Origin: Acidovorax_G lacteus
Lineage (GTDB): Bacteria > Pseudomonadota > Gammaproteobacteria > Burkholderiales > Burkholderiaceae_C
Reading direction: 5' to 3'
DNA: 64,000 nt
NCBI RefSeq assembly: GCF_039540375.1
Contig: NZ_BAABEX010000007.1
Span: 372,001 to 436,000, forward strand
The notes under the pieces are model-generated. The model had not been told where the DNA came from, ran no database searches, and saw only the letters and a program-made list of their open reading frames with translations. Positions 24,501 through 32,462 of the stretch are shown here, piece by piece. The number at the start of each line of letters is the position of its first letter. The first letter of the stretch is position 1. The translations under genes and the position numbers were made by a program.

Positions 24501-24866
24501 TTCACGGCCACCAGCATGATCGGCATGATCGCGCTGGCCGGCATCATCGTGCGCAACTCGATCCTGCTGGTGGACTTCATCCGCCTGCAGCAGGCCGAAG
24601 GAATGCCGCTGGCACGCGCCATCGTAGAGGCGGCTGTCACACGCGCCCAGCCCATCGTGCTAACGGGCCTGGCGGCCATGATCGGCGCGTTCTTCATCCT
24701 CGACGACCCGATCTTCAATGGCCTGGCCATTGCGCTGATCTTCGGCATCGCCGTCTCCACGCTGCTCACGCTCGTGGTCATCCCCACGCTGTATTACGCG
24801 GCCTACCGCCCGCGTGGCCCTGCAGCGCCCACCGCTTCCCCCACCCCTGAAGGAGCTTCCTCATGA
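21567..24866 (+). CDS. RND efflux pump, HAE-1-like inner-membrane permease
   Basis: This 1099-residue pump has twelve predicted membrane helices and two large periplasmic loops. The fourth helix carries the proton-relay motif GILVDDAIVVVENIHRH, and the late region has QFTATSMIGMIALAGIIVRNSILLVDFIRL, both typical of RND drug pumps rather than of the heavy-metal CusA type. At 1099 residues it is slightly longer than AcrB (about 1050). AAGGAGG lies 9 bp before the ATG. The stop overlaps the DUF2892 gene by 4 bp. The substrate is unknown; the linked sulfur genes suggest thiol or sulfur-containing compounds (inference). Confidence 0.92.
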   Translation: MSAPTPRMASSTPTLGVSGRIAALFQSAQITPLLALVAFLLGVFAVLVTPREEEPQINVTMANVIVPFPGASVADVEQMVATPAEQVLSQMEGTEHVMSVSRPGMAVLTVQFKVGVPRTEALVRLHDTLRSNADWLPRGLGVLDPLIKPKGIDDVPIVALTLSHPQGEAGGFDLERIAHSLEAEIKRVPGTREVQTLGGPGRAVMVQLDAARMASTGTTVAQLRSALQSANQGMPVGELLAANRSVAVETGPFFRNADEVADLIVSVRDGRPVFLRDVAEVVDGPLPPSRMVWTGVVDRSGAAPMLREAPAVTITVTKKAGQNAIDVANAVVAQVDALRNTVIPADVDVRVVRNYGATANDKARQLIQKLLFATASVVALVFVALGRREAAIVGTAVVLTLTVTLFASWAWGFTLNRVSLFALIFSIGILVDDAIVVVENIHRHQQLYPGRSLAQIIPAAVDEVGGPTILATLTVIAALLPMAFVSGLMGPYMSPIPINASMGMLLSLAIAFVVTPWLARLWMKHTPAGADGAAHAPTHGGLAARLQPLFDRIFTPLLDEHRGARNRGLLGLGVALLIAVSLALPATGLVLLKMLPFDNKSEFQVIVDMPAGTPLEETAAVLQELGAHLATVPEVTDYQAYAGTAAPINFNGLVRQYYLRAGGEVGDLQVNLADKAHRKAKSHEIAMRERPALQAIGQRRGANVKVVEVPPGPPVLAPIVAEIYGPSAEGRRAVARAVRGVFEGTPGIVDVDDSGIADAPRTLLLIDRRKAALLGVVPQDIAATLRAGLSGEDVTYLHDASKYPVPVVLRLPPHQQGDLDGLLQLTVRSTAGRTVPIRELGTVSDTLREQPVFHKDLLPVHFVVADMAGRVDSPLYGMFQMRSKLAEIETPGGGRLDEYWVRQPAEALRGYAIKWDGEWKVTYETFRDMGLAYAVGLVLIYLLVVAQFGSYLTPLIIMAPIPLTIIGVMPGHALLGAQFTATSMIGMIALAGIIVRNSILLVDFIRLQQAEGMPLARAIVEAAVTRAQPIVLTGLAAMIGAFFILDDPIFNGLAIALIFGIAVSTLLTLVVIPTLYYAAYRPRGPAAPTASPTPEGASS

Positions 24867-25072
24867 CCTCTTGGCAAATTGTTCGCCTCGTTGCCGGCAC
24901 GTTCATTCTGCTGTCGTTGGCCCTGGGCATCCCCGGCAGCCCGATATTCGTCAGTTCGTGGTGGCTTGCGTTCACGGCTTTTGTGGGCGCCAACCTGCTG
25001 CAAAGCGCCCTCACCCGCTGGTGCCTGATGGAGTCCCTCCTGCGCAAGCTGGGCGTGCGCCCGGGCTGCTGA
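24863..25072 (+). CDS. DUF2892 small membrane protein 1
   Basis: This 69-residue protein has two membrane helices (about 7-24 and 31-50). The hallmark follows: FVGANLLQSALTRWCLMESLLRKLGVR. The DUF2892 domain is the membrane half of the rhodanese YgaP. Here it is a separate polypeptide, coupled to the pump gene by an ATGA overlap. The Cys after the second helix (RWC) corresponds to a conserved position. It may help the pump or anchor a sulfurtransferase. Confidence 0.8.
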   Translation: MTSWQIVRLVAGTFILLSLALGIPGSPIFVSSWWLAFTAFVGANLLQSALTRWCLMESLLRKLGVRPGC

Positions 25073-25085
25073 TCGGAGTCCGGCC

Positions 25086-26495
25086 ATGAACCGCTTGCTC
25101 TTGCCGCGCTGGCGCCGTCCGTTGCTGGGCGCAGCCCTGGCACTGGCCCTGGCACCGGCTGGTGCTGCCGGGCTGTGGGATCTGGCTGCGGCCGCGCGCC
25201 AGCACGACCCAGCCGCAGCCGTGGCCCAGGCCACTGCCGCTGCCGGTGCAGCCCGCAGCGACCAGGCCCGCGCGCTGTGGCGGCCCCAGGTGCAGGCGCA
25301 GGTCAGCGCGGGCGCCATGGGTGCCAGCAGCGACGTGCGCGGCGCGGCCTTTTCGGCCCCTGGCATGGCGGCCCCAGGCGGCGTGGCCTTTTCCACCCAG
25401 TCAGACCCCGGCACCGGCGCCCGCTGGGCCCTGACAGCCCGCTGGCCCTTGTACAGCCCCCAGCGCAGCGCCCAGGAGCGCCAGCTGGACACGGCGGCCA
25501 CGCTGGCCGACCTGCAGGCCGCCAGCACCCGCCAGGGGCTGGATCTGCTGGTGGCCCAGCGCTACCTAGACACGGTGCAGGCCGGGCAGGCGCTGGCCGT
25601 GCTCCAGCGCCAGCAACAGGCCACCGAGCGCGCGCTGCAAGAAGCGCAAGACCGCTTCCGCCTGGGCGACACCCCCGTGACCGATGTGCGCGAAGCCCAG
25701 GCCCGGGCCCGCGCGCTGGCTGCCCAGGTGCTGGACGCCGAACTCCAGCATCGGCAGGCGCGCCAAGCACTGGCCGCCTCGACGGGCACCGATGGGTCTG
25801 AGCCGCTGGATGGCCCCGTGCCCGTGGAACACCTGCCCGCCCTGCCCCCGCTGGCGCAGTGGCTCGAACAGGTCGAAACCCGCCACCCGGGCCTGCGCCA
25901 GCAACAGCAGGCCGTGGCCCTGGCGCGCGCCCAGGCGGCCGAGGTGGGCCGCGGCAGCGGTGTGGCACTCGACCTGGTGGCCCAGGCCAGCCGCGAGCAC
26001 CTGAGCGGCAGCGGCCGCTATGGCGCGGCCAGCGCATCGGCCAGCCAGCAAATGCTGGGCCTGCAGCTCACGGTGCCGCTTGGCACCGGCGGCCTGCGCC
26101 CGGCGCAGGAGCGCGAGCGGCTGGCCCTGGTCGCGCAGGCCGAGGCCGAATACCAGCGCCAGCGCCAGCAGGTGCTGCTGCAGGCCCGCCAGGGCTGGCA
26201 ACAACTGGACGCCGCAGCCGTACGCAGCGCCGCACTGCAGGCCGCTGCCGACGCCAGCCGTTTGCGCCGCGAGGCCACTGAACTGGGCCGCCAGGTGGGT
26301 GACCGCACCACGCTGGATGTGCTGCTGGCCCAAAACGACGAGGCCGCCGCCCAACTGGCGCTGCAGCAGTGGCAGGCCCGCGCCGCCCTGCTGCGCCTGA
26401 AGGTGCTGGCCCTGGGCGATGCGCTGGACGACGCCGCCCTGCGCGCGGCCACAGCCCCCGCCGCCGCCCTGCGCAGTGCAGGGCCCGCACGTTGA
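25086..26495 (+). CDS. TolC-family outer-membrane efflux channel
   Basis: This 469-residue protein has a signal peptide (about 1-25) and a tandem arrangement of long Ala/Gln-rich helices typical of TolC/OprM proteins (for example LDTVQAGQALAVLQRQQQATERALQEAQDRFRLGDTPVTDVREAQARA, near 160-210, mirrored near 390-430 by RLRREATELGRQVGDRTTLDVLLAQNDE). The two mirrored halves mark the structural repeat of the family. It starts 13 bp after the DUF2892 gene and completes a tripartite pump with the adaptor and permease. Confidence 0.88.
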   Translation: MNRLLLPRWRRPLLGAALALALAPAGAAGLWDLAAAARQHDPAAAVAQATAAAGAARSDQARALWRPQVQAQVSAGAMGASSDVRGAAFSAPGMAAPGGVAFSTQSDPGTGARWALTARWPLYSPQRSAQERQLDTAATLADLQAASTRQGLDLLVAQRYLDTVQAGQALAVLQRQQQATERALQEAQDRFRLGDTPVTDVREAQARARALAAQVLDAELQHRQARQALAASTGTDGSEPLDGPVPVEHLPALPPLAQWLEQVETRHPGLRQQQQAVALARAQAAEVGRGSGVALDLVAQASREHLSGSGRYGAASASASQQMLGLQLTVPLGTGGLRPAQERERLALVAQAEAEYQRQRQQVLLQARQGWQQLDAAAVRSAALQAAADASRLRREATELGRQVGDRTTLDVLLAQNDEAAAQLALQQWQARAALLRLKVLALGDALDDAALRAATAPAAALRSAGPAR

Positions 26496-26514
26496 CTTCG
26501 ATCAAGGAGCTTCC

Positions 26515-26817
26515 ATGTCCCCCACCGCATCATTGCCAGACCATGCCCACCTCACCGTTGTGGACGTTCGCTCGCCCGGCGAGTTCGCCGCCGGCCACAT
26601 CGACGGCGCCATCAACCTGCCGCTCGACCGCCTGGCCCAGGACGCGGCGCAGTGGCTGCCCCACAAGCAGGCGCCGCTGGTGCTGTGCTGCCTGTCGGGC
26701 GCGCGCTCGGGCCTGGGGGTGCAACTGCTGCGCCAGCAGGGCTACGAAAACGTGGTCAACGGCGGCGGCGTGGGCAGCGTGGCGATGCAGCTGGGGCGCC
26801 CCATCGCGCGCGGCTGA
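26515..26817 (+). CDS. Single-domain rhodanese-like sulfurtransferase 1
   Basis: This 100-residue protein is one rhodanese domain. VVDVRSPGEFAAGHIDGAINLPLDRL at 15-40 and the active-site loop CCLSGARSG at 58-66 are diagnostic, with Cys59 as the persulfide-forming residue. It moves sulfane sulfur from a donor to cyanide, thiols or a protein. An AAGGAG site sits 6-7 bp before the ATG. It is cytoplasmic, as no signal is seen. It is co-transcribed with the tripartite pump. Confidence 0.88.
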   Translation: MSPTASLPDHAHLTVVDVRSPGEFAAGHIDGAINLPLDRLAQDAAQWLPHKQAPLVLCCLSGARSGLGVQLLRQQGYENVVNGGGVGSVAMQLGRPIARG

Positions 26818-26850
26818 AGCACGGCCTGTCTATCCATCAACGGAGTCTTC

Positions 26851-27297
26851 ATGAGCGAATCCCTGGTCACCATCGAGCTGCGCCAGCAGCAGGACTACGC
26901 CTTCGACGTGCGGTTTGGCGGCACCGTGCCGCCGCTGCGCACCGACGAACCTGCGCCGCTGGGCGCGGGCACCGGGCCTTCGCCCGTGCAACTGCTGTGC
27001 GCCGCCGTGGGCAACTGCCTGAGCGACTCGCTGCTGTTTGCGCTGCGCAAGTTCAAGCAAAACCCCGACCCGCTGCGCTGCACCGTGCAGGCCCAGATCG
27101 GCCGCAACCCCGAAGGACGGCTGCGCGTGCTGGCCATCGAGGCCACCTTGCACCTGGGCGTGCCGGCCGCGTCGCTGGCGCACCTGGACCGCGTGCTTGA
27201 CCAGTTCGAGGCGTTCTGCACCGTCACACAGAGCGTGGGCCAGGGCATTGCCATCACCACCCGCGTGCTCGACGCCGAAGGTGCCGTGCTCAAGTAA
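26851..27297 (+). CDS. OsmC-family protein
   Basis: This 148-residue protein has the OsmC fold layout. The two redox cysteines of the family correspond to Cys56 (CAAVGNCLSDSLLFALRKF) and Cys123 (FEAFCTVTQSVGQG). OsmC/Ohr proteins reduce organic hydroperoxides and also persulfides through an active-site thiol. With rhodaneses on both sides, persulfide handling is a reasonable inference. GGAG precedes the ATG. Confidence 0.85.
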   Translation: MSESLVTIELRQQQDYAFDVRFGGTVPPLRTDEPAPLGAGTGPSPVQLLCAAVGNCLSDSLLFALRKFKQNPDPLRCTVQAQIGRNPEGRLRVLAIEATLHLGVPAASLAHLDRVLDQFEAFCTVTQSVGQGIAITTRVLDAEGAVLK

Positions 27298-27347
27298 GGC
27301 GCTGCCACCCGTTTGCCCCTCCCCCTTGCCTGCCGGAGACCCTGCCC

Positions 27348-27728
27348 ATGAAAACCGCCCACGACCTCGTTGCCGCCGCCAAGGGCCGCGTACACGAATG
27401 CCCGATCGACCAGGCCGAGCAGGCCATCCGCGACGCCGATGTGCTGGTGGATGTGCGCGAAGCCGACGAGTACCAGGCCGGCCATCTGCCGGGCGCGCTG
27501 CACATTTCGCGCGGCATGCTCGAATTCCGCTTCAGCAGCACGCCCGAACTCACGCCGCGCGACCGCCGCGTGGTCCTGTACTGCAAAACCAGCGGGCGCG
27601 CCGCGCTGGCCGCCTGCGCTTTGCAGGACATGGGCTACCTGCACGTCACATCGATTGCCGGCGGCTACGACGCCTGGGTGGCCGCGGGCAAGCCCGTAGT
27701 CACGCCCGCCGCCCCCTCGTTTGAATAA
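27348..27728 (+). CDS. Rhodanese-like sulfurtransferase 2
   Basis: This 126-residue protein is one rhodanese domain with an N-terminal helix. DVLVDVREADEYQAGHLPGALHISRGMLEF spans 31-60 and the active loop is CKTSGRAAL with Cys79. The ending, IAGGYDAWVAAGKPV, is typical. It immediately precedes a DUF2892 gene, so the pair looks like a split version of YgaP, in which both parts are one protein. Confidence 0.88.
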   Translation: MKTAHDLVAAAKGRVHECPIDQAEQAIRDADVLVDVREADEYQAGHLPGALHISRGMLEFRFSSTPELTPRDRRVVLYCKTSGRAALAACALQDMGYLHVTSIAGGYDAWVAAGKPVVTPAAPSFE

Positions 27729-27796
27729 GGCCGCGCAGGCCCACCCCGCATGTGCGGCTCCAGCCCGGGGCCGCTGCAACCCTGGAGGACCTCCCC

Positions 27797-28003
27797 ATGA
27801 ATCCCAACGTTGGCACCGCAGACCGCGTGGCTCGCATCCTGGCCGGACTGGTGCTGATCGCCCTGGCCGCCACCGGCACCGTGGGCTGGTGGGGCTGGCT
27901 GGGCGTGGTGCCACTGGCCACCGGCCTGTTCCGCTTTTGCCCCGCGTACACGCTGCTGGGCATCCGCACCTGCCCCCTGAACCCGCCTGCCGACAAGGCC
28001 TGA
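27797..28003 (+). CDS. DUF2892 small membrane protein 2
   Basis: This 68-residue protein begins with the conserved NVGTADRVARILAG, then two membrane helices (about 11-27 and 31-45). LFRFCPAYTLLGIRTCPL follows, with two cysteines at the membrane edge. This form of the domain matches the YgaP membrane part. A GGAGG site is 8-9 bp before the ATG. It is the last gene of the cluster, and a half-copy of the dispersed repeat follows. Confidence 0.85.
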   Translation: MNPNVGTADRVARILAGLVLIALAATGTVGWWGWLGVVPLATGLFRFCPAYTLLGIRTCPLNPPADKA

Positions 28004-28106
28004 GGGCCAAGGGCTGAGGCTTTGCCAGAGCGCGCTGAGCCCGGCGGCCGCAGCTCCAGGCGCTCCAGGCATTTCAAGCCATTTCGGCCTCTACGCCAAC
28101 AAAGTA

Positions 28107-28133
28107 GAGCACAAGCAGCTACTGAATTGATAG
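28107..28133 (-). repeat. Dispersed palindromic element, half-copy 4 (inverted)
   Basis: Only one arm of the palindrome is present (GAGCACAAGCAGCT), followed by ACTGAATTGATAGC, the flank seen beside other copies. It lies between the convergent DUF2892 and bioB genes. The left arm is missing or decayed. Confidence 0.6.
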
Positions 28134-28231
28134 CAAATAAAGTGGCAGTGCATGTGCCTACGGCGTGTGAGCGGGCTCCAGGAAAGCCCGGCATAACGCC
28201 CTGCGGTCTGCGCGGGTGATGCAGAGCTTCC

Positions 28232-29308
28232 CTAGCCCGCCGCGCGGTGCACGGCCCCCGCTGGTGCCTGCGTGGCCCGTAGGCCTAGGCGGGCCAGCAG
28301 CGCTTCGTCGGCCTGCACGTCGGGGTTGCCGGTCACCAGCAGCTTGTCGCCATAAAAGATGGAGTTGGCCCCGGCCATGAAGCACAGGGCCTGCACGGCC
28401 TCGCCCAATTGCTGCCGCCCGGCCGACAGGCGCACACGGGCCTTGGGCATGGTGATGCGGGCCACGGCGATCATGCGCACGAAGTCAAACGGGTCGATGG
28501 GTTCGCTGTCCGCCAGCGGCGTGCCAGGCACGCGCACCAGGCTGTTGATGGGCACCGATTCGGGGTATGGGTCGAGGTTGGCCAGCTGCGCGATCAGCCC
28601 CGCACGGTGCACCGGCGCCTCGCCCATGCCCACGATGCCGCCACAGCACACCCGCAGGCCTGCGGCACGCACATGGGCCAGGGTGTCGAGCCGGTCCTGG
28701 TACTGGCGCGTGCTCACCACGTCGGCGTAGTACTCGGGCGCGGTGTCAAGGTTGTGGTTGTAGTAGTCCAGGCCCGCGGCCTTCAGCGCCTGGGCCTGGT
28801 GCGCCTCCAGCATGCCCAGCGTGGCGCAGGTTTCCATGCCCAGGCCCTTTACCGCGCCAATCAACTCGGCCATCTTCTCGATGTCGCGGTCTTTGGGCGC
28901 GCGCCAGGCAGCGCCCATGCAAAAGCGCGTGGCCCCGGCGTCGCGCGCGGCGCGGGCGGCGGCGGTCACCTCGTCCACGCCCATCAGCTTTTGCGCCTGC
29001 ACGCCGGTGTCGAACTCGGCCGCCTGCGGGCAGTAGCCGCAGTTTTCAGGACAGCCGCCGGTCTTGACCGACAGCAGCGTGGCCAGCTCCACGTCGCCGG
29101 CGGGCCAGTGCGCGCGGTGCACGGTTTGCGCCTCGTACACCAGGTCGAGCAGCGGGCGGTCCAGCAGCGCCTGCACGGCCGGCACGCTCCAGCGCTCGGG
29201 CGTTGTGGCGGCGCTGGCCCCGGCGCTCGGGCGTGGGGCATGCCAGCGCAGCGGCTGGGGTGCAGCCGTGGGGGCGGTGGCGGGGGCATCAACGTTGTGC
29301 GGGGACAT
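28232..29308 (-). CDS. bioB: Biotin synthase
   Basis: This 358-residue radical-SAM enzyme inserts sulfur into dethiobiotin. The 4Fe-4S cysteines are 86, 90 and 93 in TGGCPENCGYCPQ. The pattern DYYNHNLDTAPEYYADVVSTRQYQDRL and the second-cluster ligands (CCGGIVGMGE, RLSAGRQQLGE) match BioB. Compared with E. coli (346 residues) it carries an Ala/Pro-rich N-terminal extension. The ATG at 29308 has an AGGAG 5-6 bp upstream; a GTG at 29332 lies upstream of that site and is rejected. No other bio gene is nearby. Confidence 0.95.
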   Translation of the reverse strand: MSPHNVDAPATAPTAAPQPLRWHAPRPSAGASAATTPERWSVPAVQALLDRPLLDLVYEAQTVHRAHWPAGDVELATLLSVKTGGCPENCGYCPQAAEFDTGVQAQKLMGVDEVTAAARAARDAGATRFCMGAAWRAPKDRDIEKMAELIGAVKGLGMETCATLGMLEAHQAQALKAAGLDYYNHNLDTAPEYYADVVSTRQYQDRLDTLAHVRAAGLRVCCGGIVGMGEAPVHRAGLIAQLANLDPYPESVPINSLVRVPGTPLADSEPIDPFDFVRMIAVARITMPKARVRLSAGRQQLGEAVQALCFMAGANSIFYGDKLLVTGNPDVQADEALLARLGLRATQAPAGAVHRAAG

Positions 29309-29604
29309 CGGCTCTCCTGTTGCGGTGGGCACACAGCCCGGCAGATCGCGGGCTGATCTGGCCGCGCATTGTGGGCCGTGCAGGCGCGCCCAAGGTCGCT
29401 TTTGCGCACGATCACGTCACAAAAAGTGCCAGTGTTTTCGCTGCCCTCAACCGCTGGCAAATGGCGCCAAGACGCAGCCTGAAGCGAGCGCGTTGCGCGC
29501 CGTTGCCGGCACTTGCGCCGCTCTGCAGCAAAATGCGCCGAACCCGCCAGCAACCACGGCCAAACGCAGCCAAATGCGCCCAGGCTGCGCGGCCCGATGG
29601 CGCT
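29309..29604. other. Intergenic stretch between bioB and a membrane-protein gene
   Basis: A 296-bp gap between two minus-strand genes. It must hold the bioB promoter. No supported gene, terminator or known operator is visible. A series of short direct repeats (AAATGCGCC and CCAAACGCAG-like units) occurs at 29500-29590. Confidence 0.4.
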
Positions 29605-30174
29605 TTACAGCGCCCGCCAGAGCAGCAAGCCCACTCCGGCCACCCCCACCAGGGCTGCCACGGCCAGCAGCAGCGCCGCACGCAAGGCCACCGCGCCCAG
29701 CACCCGGGCCTGGCGCAGCACCGCGCTGGCCGCCACCAGCGCAAATGCGGCGGTCCAGGCCACAAAGCCTGCACCGGCAGGCGACAGGAGCGCATGAGAG
29801 CGCCAGCCCCAATGGGCGTTGAGCGCAGCCACAGCGCACCACAGCAGGGCCGATGCCATGCGGTGCCCGGCGGGCCCGCCGCGACCGCGCCATCGGCGCA
29901 GCGCATGCGCCCACAGCAGCGCGTTGCTGGCCACCGCAGCCAGTTCCAGCGGCCACAGCCAGGCGGCCGGCCAGATATACAGCAGCGCCCCCAGGCCGAA
30001 TGCGAACACCTGCGCGCCGTTCAGGCTCTGCCCGTCCGGGCCCGTGGCCGCGGGCAGCACCAGGCTGCTCAGCCACAGGGCCAGGGCCAAGGCCAGCGTG
30101 CTGCGCTCAAGGGTGTCAGGGGCCGCCGCAGGGGGCTGCATCCAGGCCGGTTGGGGGAGGCCCAGGCGGCGCAT
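29605..30174 (-). CDS. Hypothetical multi-pass membrane protein
   Basis: This 189-residue protein has about five hydrophobic segments: LALALALWLSSLVLPA, VFAFGLGALLYIWPAAWLWPLELAA, ALLWCAVAALNAH, GAGFVAWTAAFALVAASAVL and LLLAVAALVGVAGVGLLLW. I recognise no family. The start overlaps the stop of the upstream HD-domain gene by one base (TGATG), so the two are translationally coupled. An open frame upstream to 30333 overlaps the HD gene and is not used. Confidence 0.65.
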   Translation of the reverse strand: MRRLGLPQPAWMQPPAAAPDTLERSTLALALALWLSSLVLPAATGPDGQSLNGAQVFAFGLGALLYIWPAAWLWPLELAAVASNALLWAHALRRWRGRGGPAGHRMASALLWCAVAALNAHWGWRSHALLSPAGAGFVAWTAAFALVAASAVLRQARVLGAVALRAALLLAVAALVGVAGVGLLLWRAL

Positions 30175-30887
30175 CAGCGGACGTCCAAGCGCGCCAGCGA
30201 GCGTGCCAGGTTGGCCCGCGCCCGCTCTTCCCAGCCCAGCGGCGCCACGGCCTCTGAATACAGCCGCGGCTGGGCCAGCAGCGTGCGCAGCAGGCGGCTG
30301 CGGCCGGCGGCAAAGGCGTCGTCGGGCACCCAAGCGTATTCGGCGCGCACCTGGGCTTCGTAGCGATCAAACCGCGCAGGCTCGGCCGCCAGAATGGCCA
30401 GGTCGATGTCGGTGAGCAGCGCTGCGTCGTGTGCGCCGCAGGCCGAGGTGTTGGGCACGCCGTGCCCGTGGCAGGTGGCCAGCACCAGTTGCGCCACGGC
30501 GGCCACGCGCGCGGGCGCCATCTGGGCAGCCGCCAGCGCTTCGGCCGCCCAGGCGGCGCTCCGGGCCTCGTTGTCGTGGGCGCGCGGGTCGTACACCGCA
30601 TCGTGGAACCACAGCGCCATCGCCAGCACCGGCAGGTCGTGCGCATGGGCTTGTAGCAAGCGCAGGTGCTGCAGACATTCGCCCAGATGTTCAAGCGTGT
30701 GGTAGTGGCGCTGCGGCTCACACCAGGCGGTGTGCAGTGCCTGCCAGGTCGGGGTGGGGTCGCCCTGAGCGCCACTGGTGTGCCACAGGGCGGCAAACGC
30801 GGGGGCGTCCACGCCAAAGCGGAACGGCGCCTCTGGGGCGCCGTGGATGGGGACTTGCGCGGGGGCGGCGGCATCGGGTGCGGGCAT
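30174..30887 (-). CDS. HD-domain metal-dependent phosphohydrolase-like protein
   Basis: This 237-residue protein carries the pattern of the HD superfamily (COG4339-type). HYHTLEHLGECLQHL supplies the first His, ALWFHDAVYDPRAHDNEARSA the His-Asp pair, and LLTDIDLAILAAEPARFDRYEAQVRAEYAWVPD the later Asp and the family ending. Substrates of this subgroup are unknown; related HD enzymes act on nucleotides. The ATG at 30887 is chosen since the frame upstream belongs to dctA sequence read in another phase. It is coupled to the following membrane-protein gene. Confidence 0.78.
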   Translation of the reverse strand: MPAPDAAAPAQVPIHGAPEAPFRFGVDAPAFAALWHTSGAQGDPTPTWQALHTAWCEPQRHYHTLEHLGECLQHLRLLQAHAHDLPVLAMALWFHDAVYDPRAHDNEARSAAWAAEALAAAQMAPARVAAVAQLVLATCHGHGVPNTSACGAHDAALLTDIDLAILAAEPARFDRYEAQVRAEYAWVPDDAFAAGRSRLLRTLLAQPRLYSEAVAPLGWEERARANLARSLARLDVR

Positions 30888-30916
30888 GCCCCGATGCTGC
30901 CACAGCCCCGGGCGCG

Positions 30917-32260
30917 TCAGGCAGTCTGGCGCGTAGGCATCTGCGCGGTTTGCTGGTCGAGCAGCACTTCGGGCTCGTCGGCCTCCACGCCCGTGGGGTG
31001 GTCCAGCCCGTCGTGCAGGCGCTGCATGTCGAGATCGCCCGTCCACTTGGCCACCACCAGTGTGGCCACGCCGTTGCCCACCAGGTTGGTCAAGGCGCGG
31101 GCTTCCGACATGAAGCGGTCGATGCCAAGGATCAGCGCCAGCCCGGCCACGGGCACGCCGCCCACGGCCGACAGCGTGGCCGCCAGCACGATGAAGCCGC
31201 TGCCGGTGATGCCCGCCGCGCCCTTGGAGGTAAGCAGCAGCACGGCCAGCAGCGTGAGCTGCTGCGTGAGCGTCATGGGCGTGTCGGTGGCCTGTGCGAT
31301 GAACACCGCGGCCATGGTCAGGTAGATCGAGGTACCGTCGAGGTTGAAGGAATATCCCGTGGGGATCACCAGGCCCACCACCGACTTGCGCGCGCCCAGG
31401 TTTTCGAGCTTTTCCATCATGCGGGGCAGCACCGATTCCGACGACGAGGTGCCCAGCACGATGAGCAGTTCTTCCTTGATGTAGCGGACGAACTTCACAA
31501 TGCTGAAGCCGTGCAGCCGAGCGATCAGGCCCAGCACCACAAACACGAAGAACAGACACGTGAGATAAAACGCACCCATCAGCTTGCCGAGCTGGAACAG
31601 CGAGCCCACGCCGTACTTGCCGATGGTGAAGGCCATGGCCCCAAACGCACCGATGGGGGCGACCTTCATGATGATGCCCACGATGTCAAACAGCACGTGC
31701 GAGCTGCGCTCGATAAAGTCGAACACCAGCGTGCCGCGGCCGCCGAACTTGTGCAGCGCAAAGCCGAACAGCACCGAGAACAGCAGCACCTGCAGGATCT
31801 CGCCCTTGGCAAACGCATCGACCACCGAGGTCGGGATCACGTTCAACAGGAAGTCCACCGTGCCCTGCATCTTGCCCGGTGCGGTGTAGGCGCTGATGCT
31901 CTTGGTGTCGAGCGTGCTCGGGTCCACATGCATCCCGGCGCCCGGCTGCAGCACATTGACGACCACGAGACCGATGATGAGCGCCAGCGTAGAGACGATC
32001 TCGAAGTACAGCAGCGCCAGGCCCCCGGTCTTGCCGACCTTCTTCATGTCTTCCATGCCGGCAATGCCCACCACCACGGTGCAGAAGATGATGGGCGCGA
32101 TGATCATCTTGATGAGCTTGATGAACGCATCGCCCAGGGGCTTCATCTCGGCGCCCAGCTGCGGGTAGAAGTGGCCCAGCAGCACGCCGGCCACAACGGC
32201 AGCCAGCACCTGGACGTACAGCGATCGGTACAAGGGCTTGCGCCCGGCGGAAGGGGTCAT
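30917..32260 (-). CDS. dctA: C4-dicarboxylate:cation symporter DctA
   Basis: This 447-residue DAACS-family symporter takes up succinate, fumarate and malate with protons or sodium. Eight or nine helices and two re-entrant loops are present. Diagnostic stretches are FIKLIKMIIAPIIFCTVVVGIAGM, the Ser-rich hairpin VLGTSSSESVLPRMMEKLE, PTGYSFNLDGTSIYLTMAAVFIAQA and LTSKGAAGITGSGFIVLAATL. GAGG is about 10 bp before the ATG. An alternative start 27 bp upstream is possible. It lies 202 bp downstream of the orphan binding-protein gene on the same strand. Confidence 0.95.
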   Translation of the reverse strand: MTPSAGRKPLYRSLYVQVLAAVVAGVLLGHFYPQLGAEMKPLGDAFIKLIKMIIAPIIFCTVVVGIAGMEDMKKVGKTGGLALLYFEIVSTLALIIGLVVVNVLQPGAGMHVDPSTLDTKSISAYTAPGKMQGTVDFLLNVIPTSVVDAFAKGEILQVLLFSVLFGFALHKFGGRGTLVFDFIERSSHVLFDIVGIIMKVAPIGAFGAMAFTIGKYGVGSLFQLGKLMGAFYLTCLFFVFVVLGLIARLHGFSIVKFVRYIKEELLIVLGTSSSESVLPRMMEKLENLGARKSVVGLVIPTGYSFNLDGTSIYLTMAAVFIAQATDTPMTLTQQLTLLAVLLLTSKGAAGITGSGFIVLAATLSAVGGVPVAGLALILGIDRFMSEARALTNLVGNGVATLVVAKWTGDLDMQRLHDGLDHPTGVEADEPEVLLDQQTAQMPTRQTA

Positions 32261-32462
32261 GTCTCGGGACCTCGGTGGTGGGTTCATCGGCGGGCCGATG
32301 CACCACCAGGGGGCATGTGCGGCCTTGAGTGCCCCAGGGTGGGGCTGGCGGCGAACGATACGCGGCACCCCCCGGTGCGCCAACTGTGGCGTCCAACAGT
32401 AGGGAAAACCCGTATCACCCAGCACAGCCGGGGCCAGGCGGCCTGCAGCGCCGCCGCTGCCG

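Noticed and set aside
30888..31559. N-terminal extension of the HD-domain protein into the dctA region
   Set aside because: The frame is open upstream, but it overlaps dctA, which is clearly coding in its own frame. The HD protein starts at 30887.
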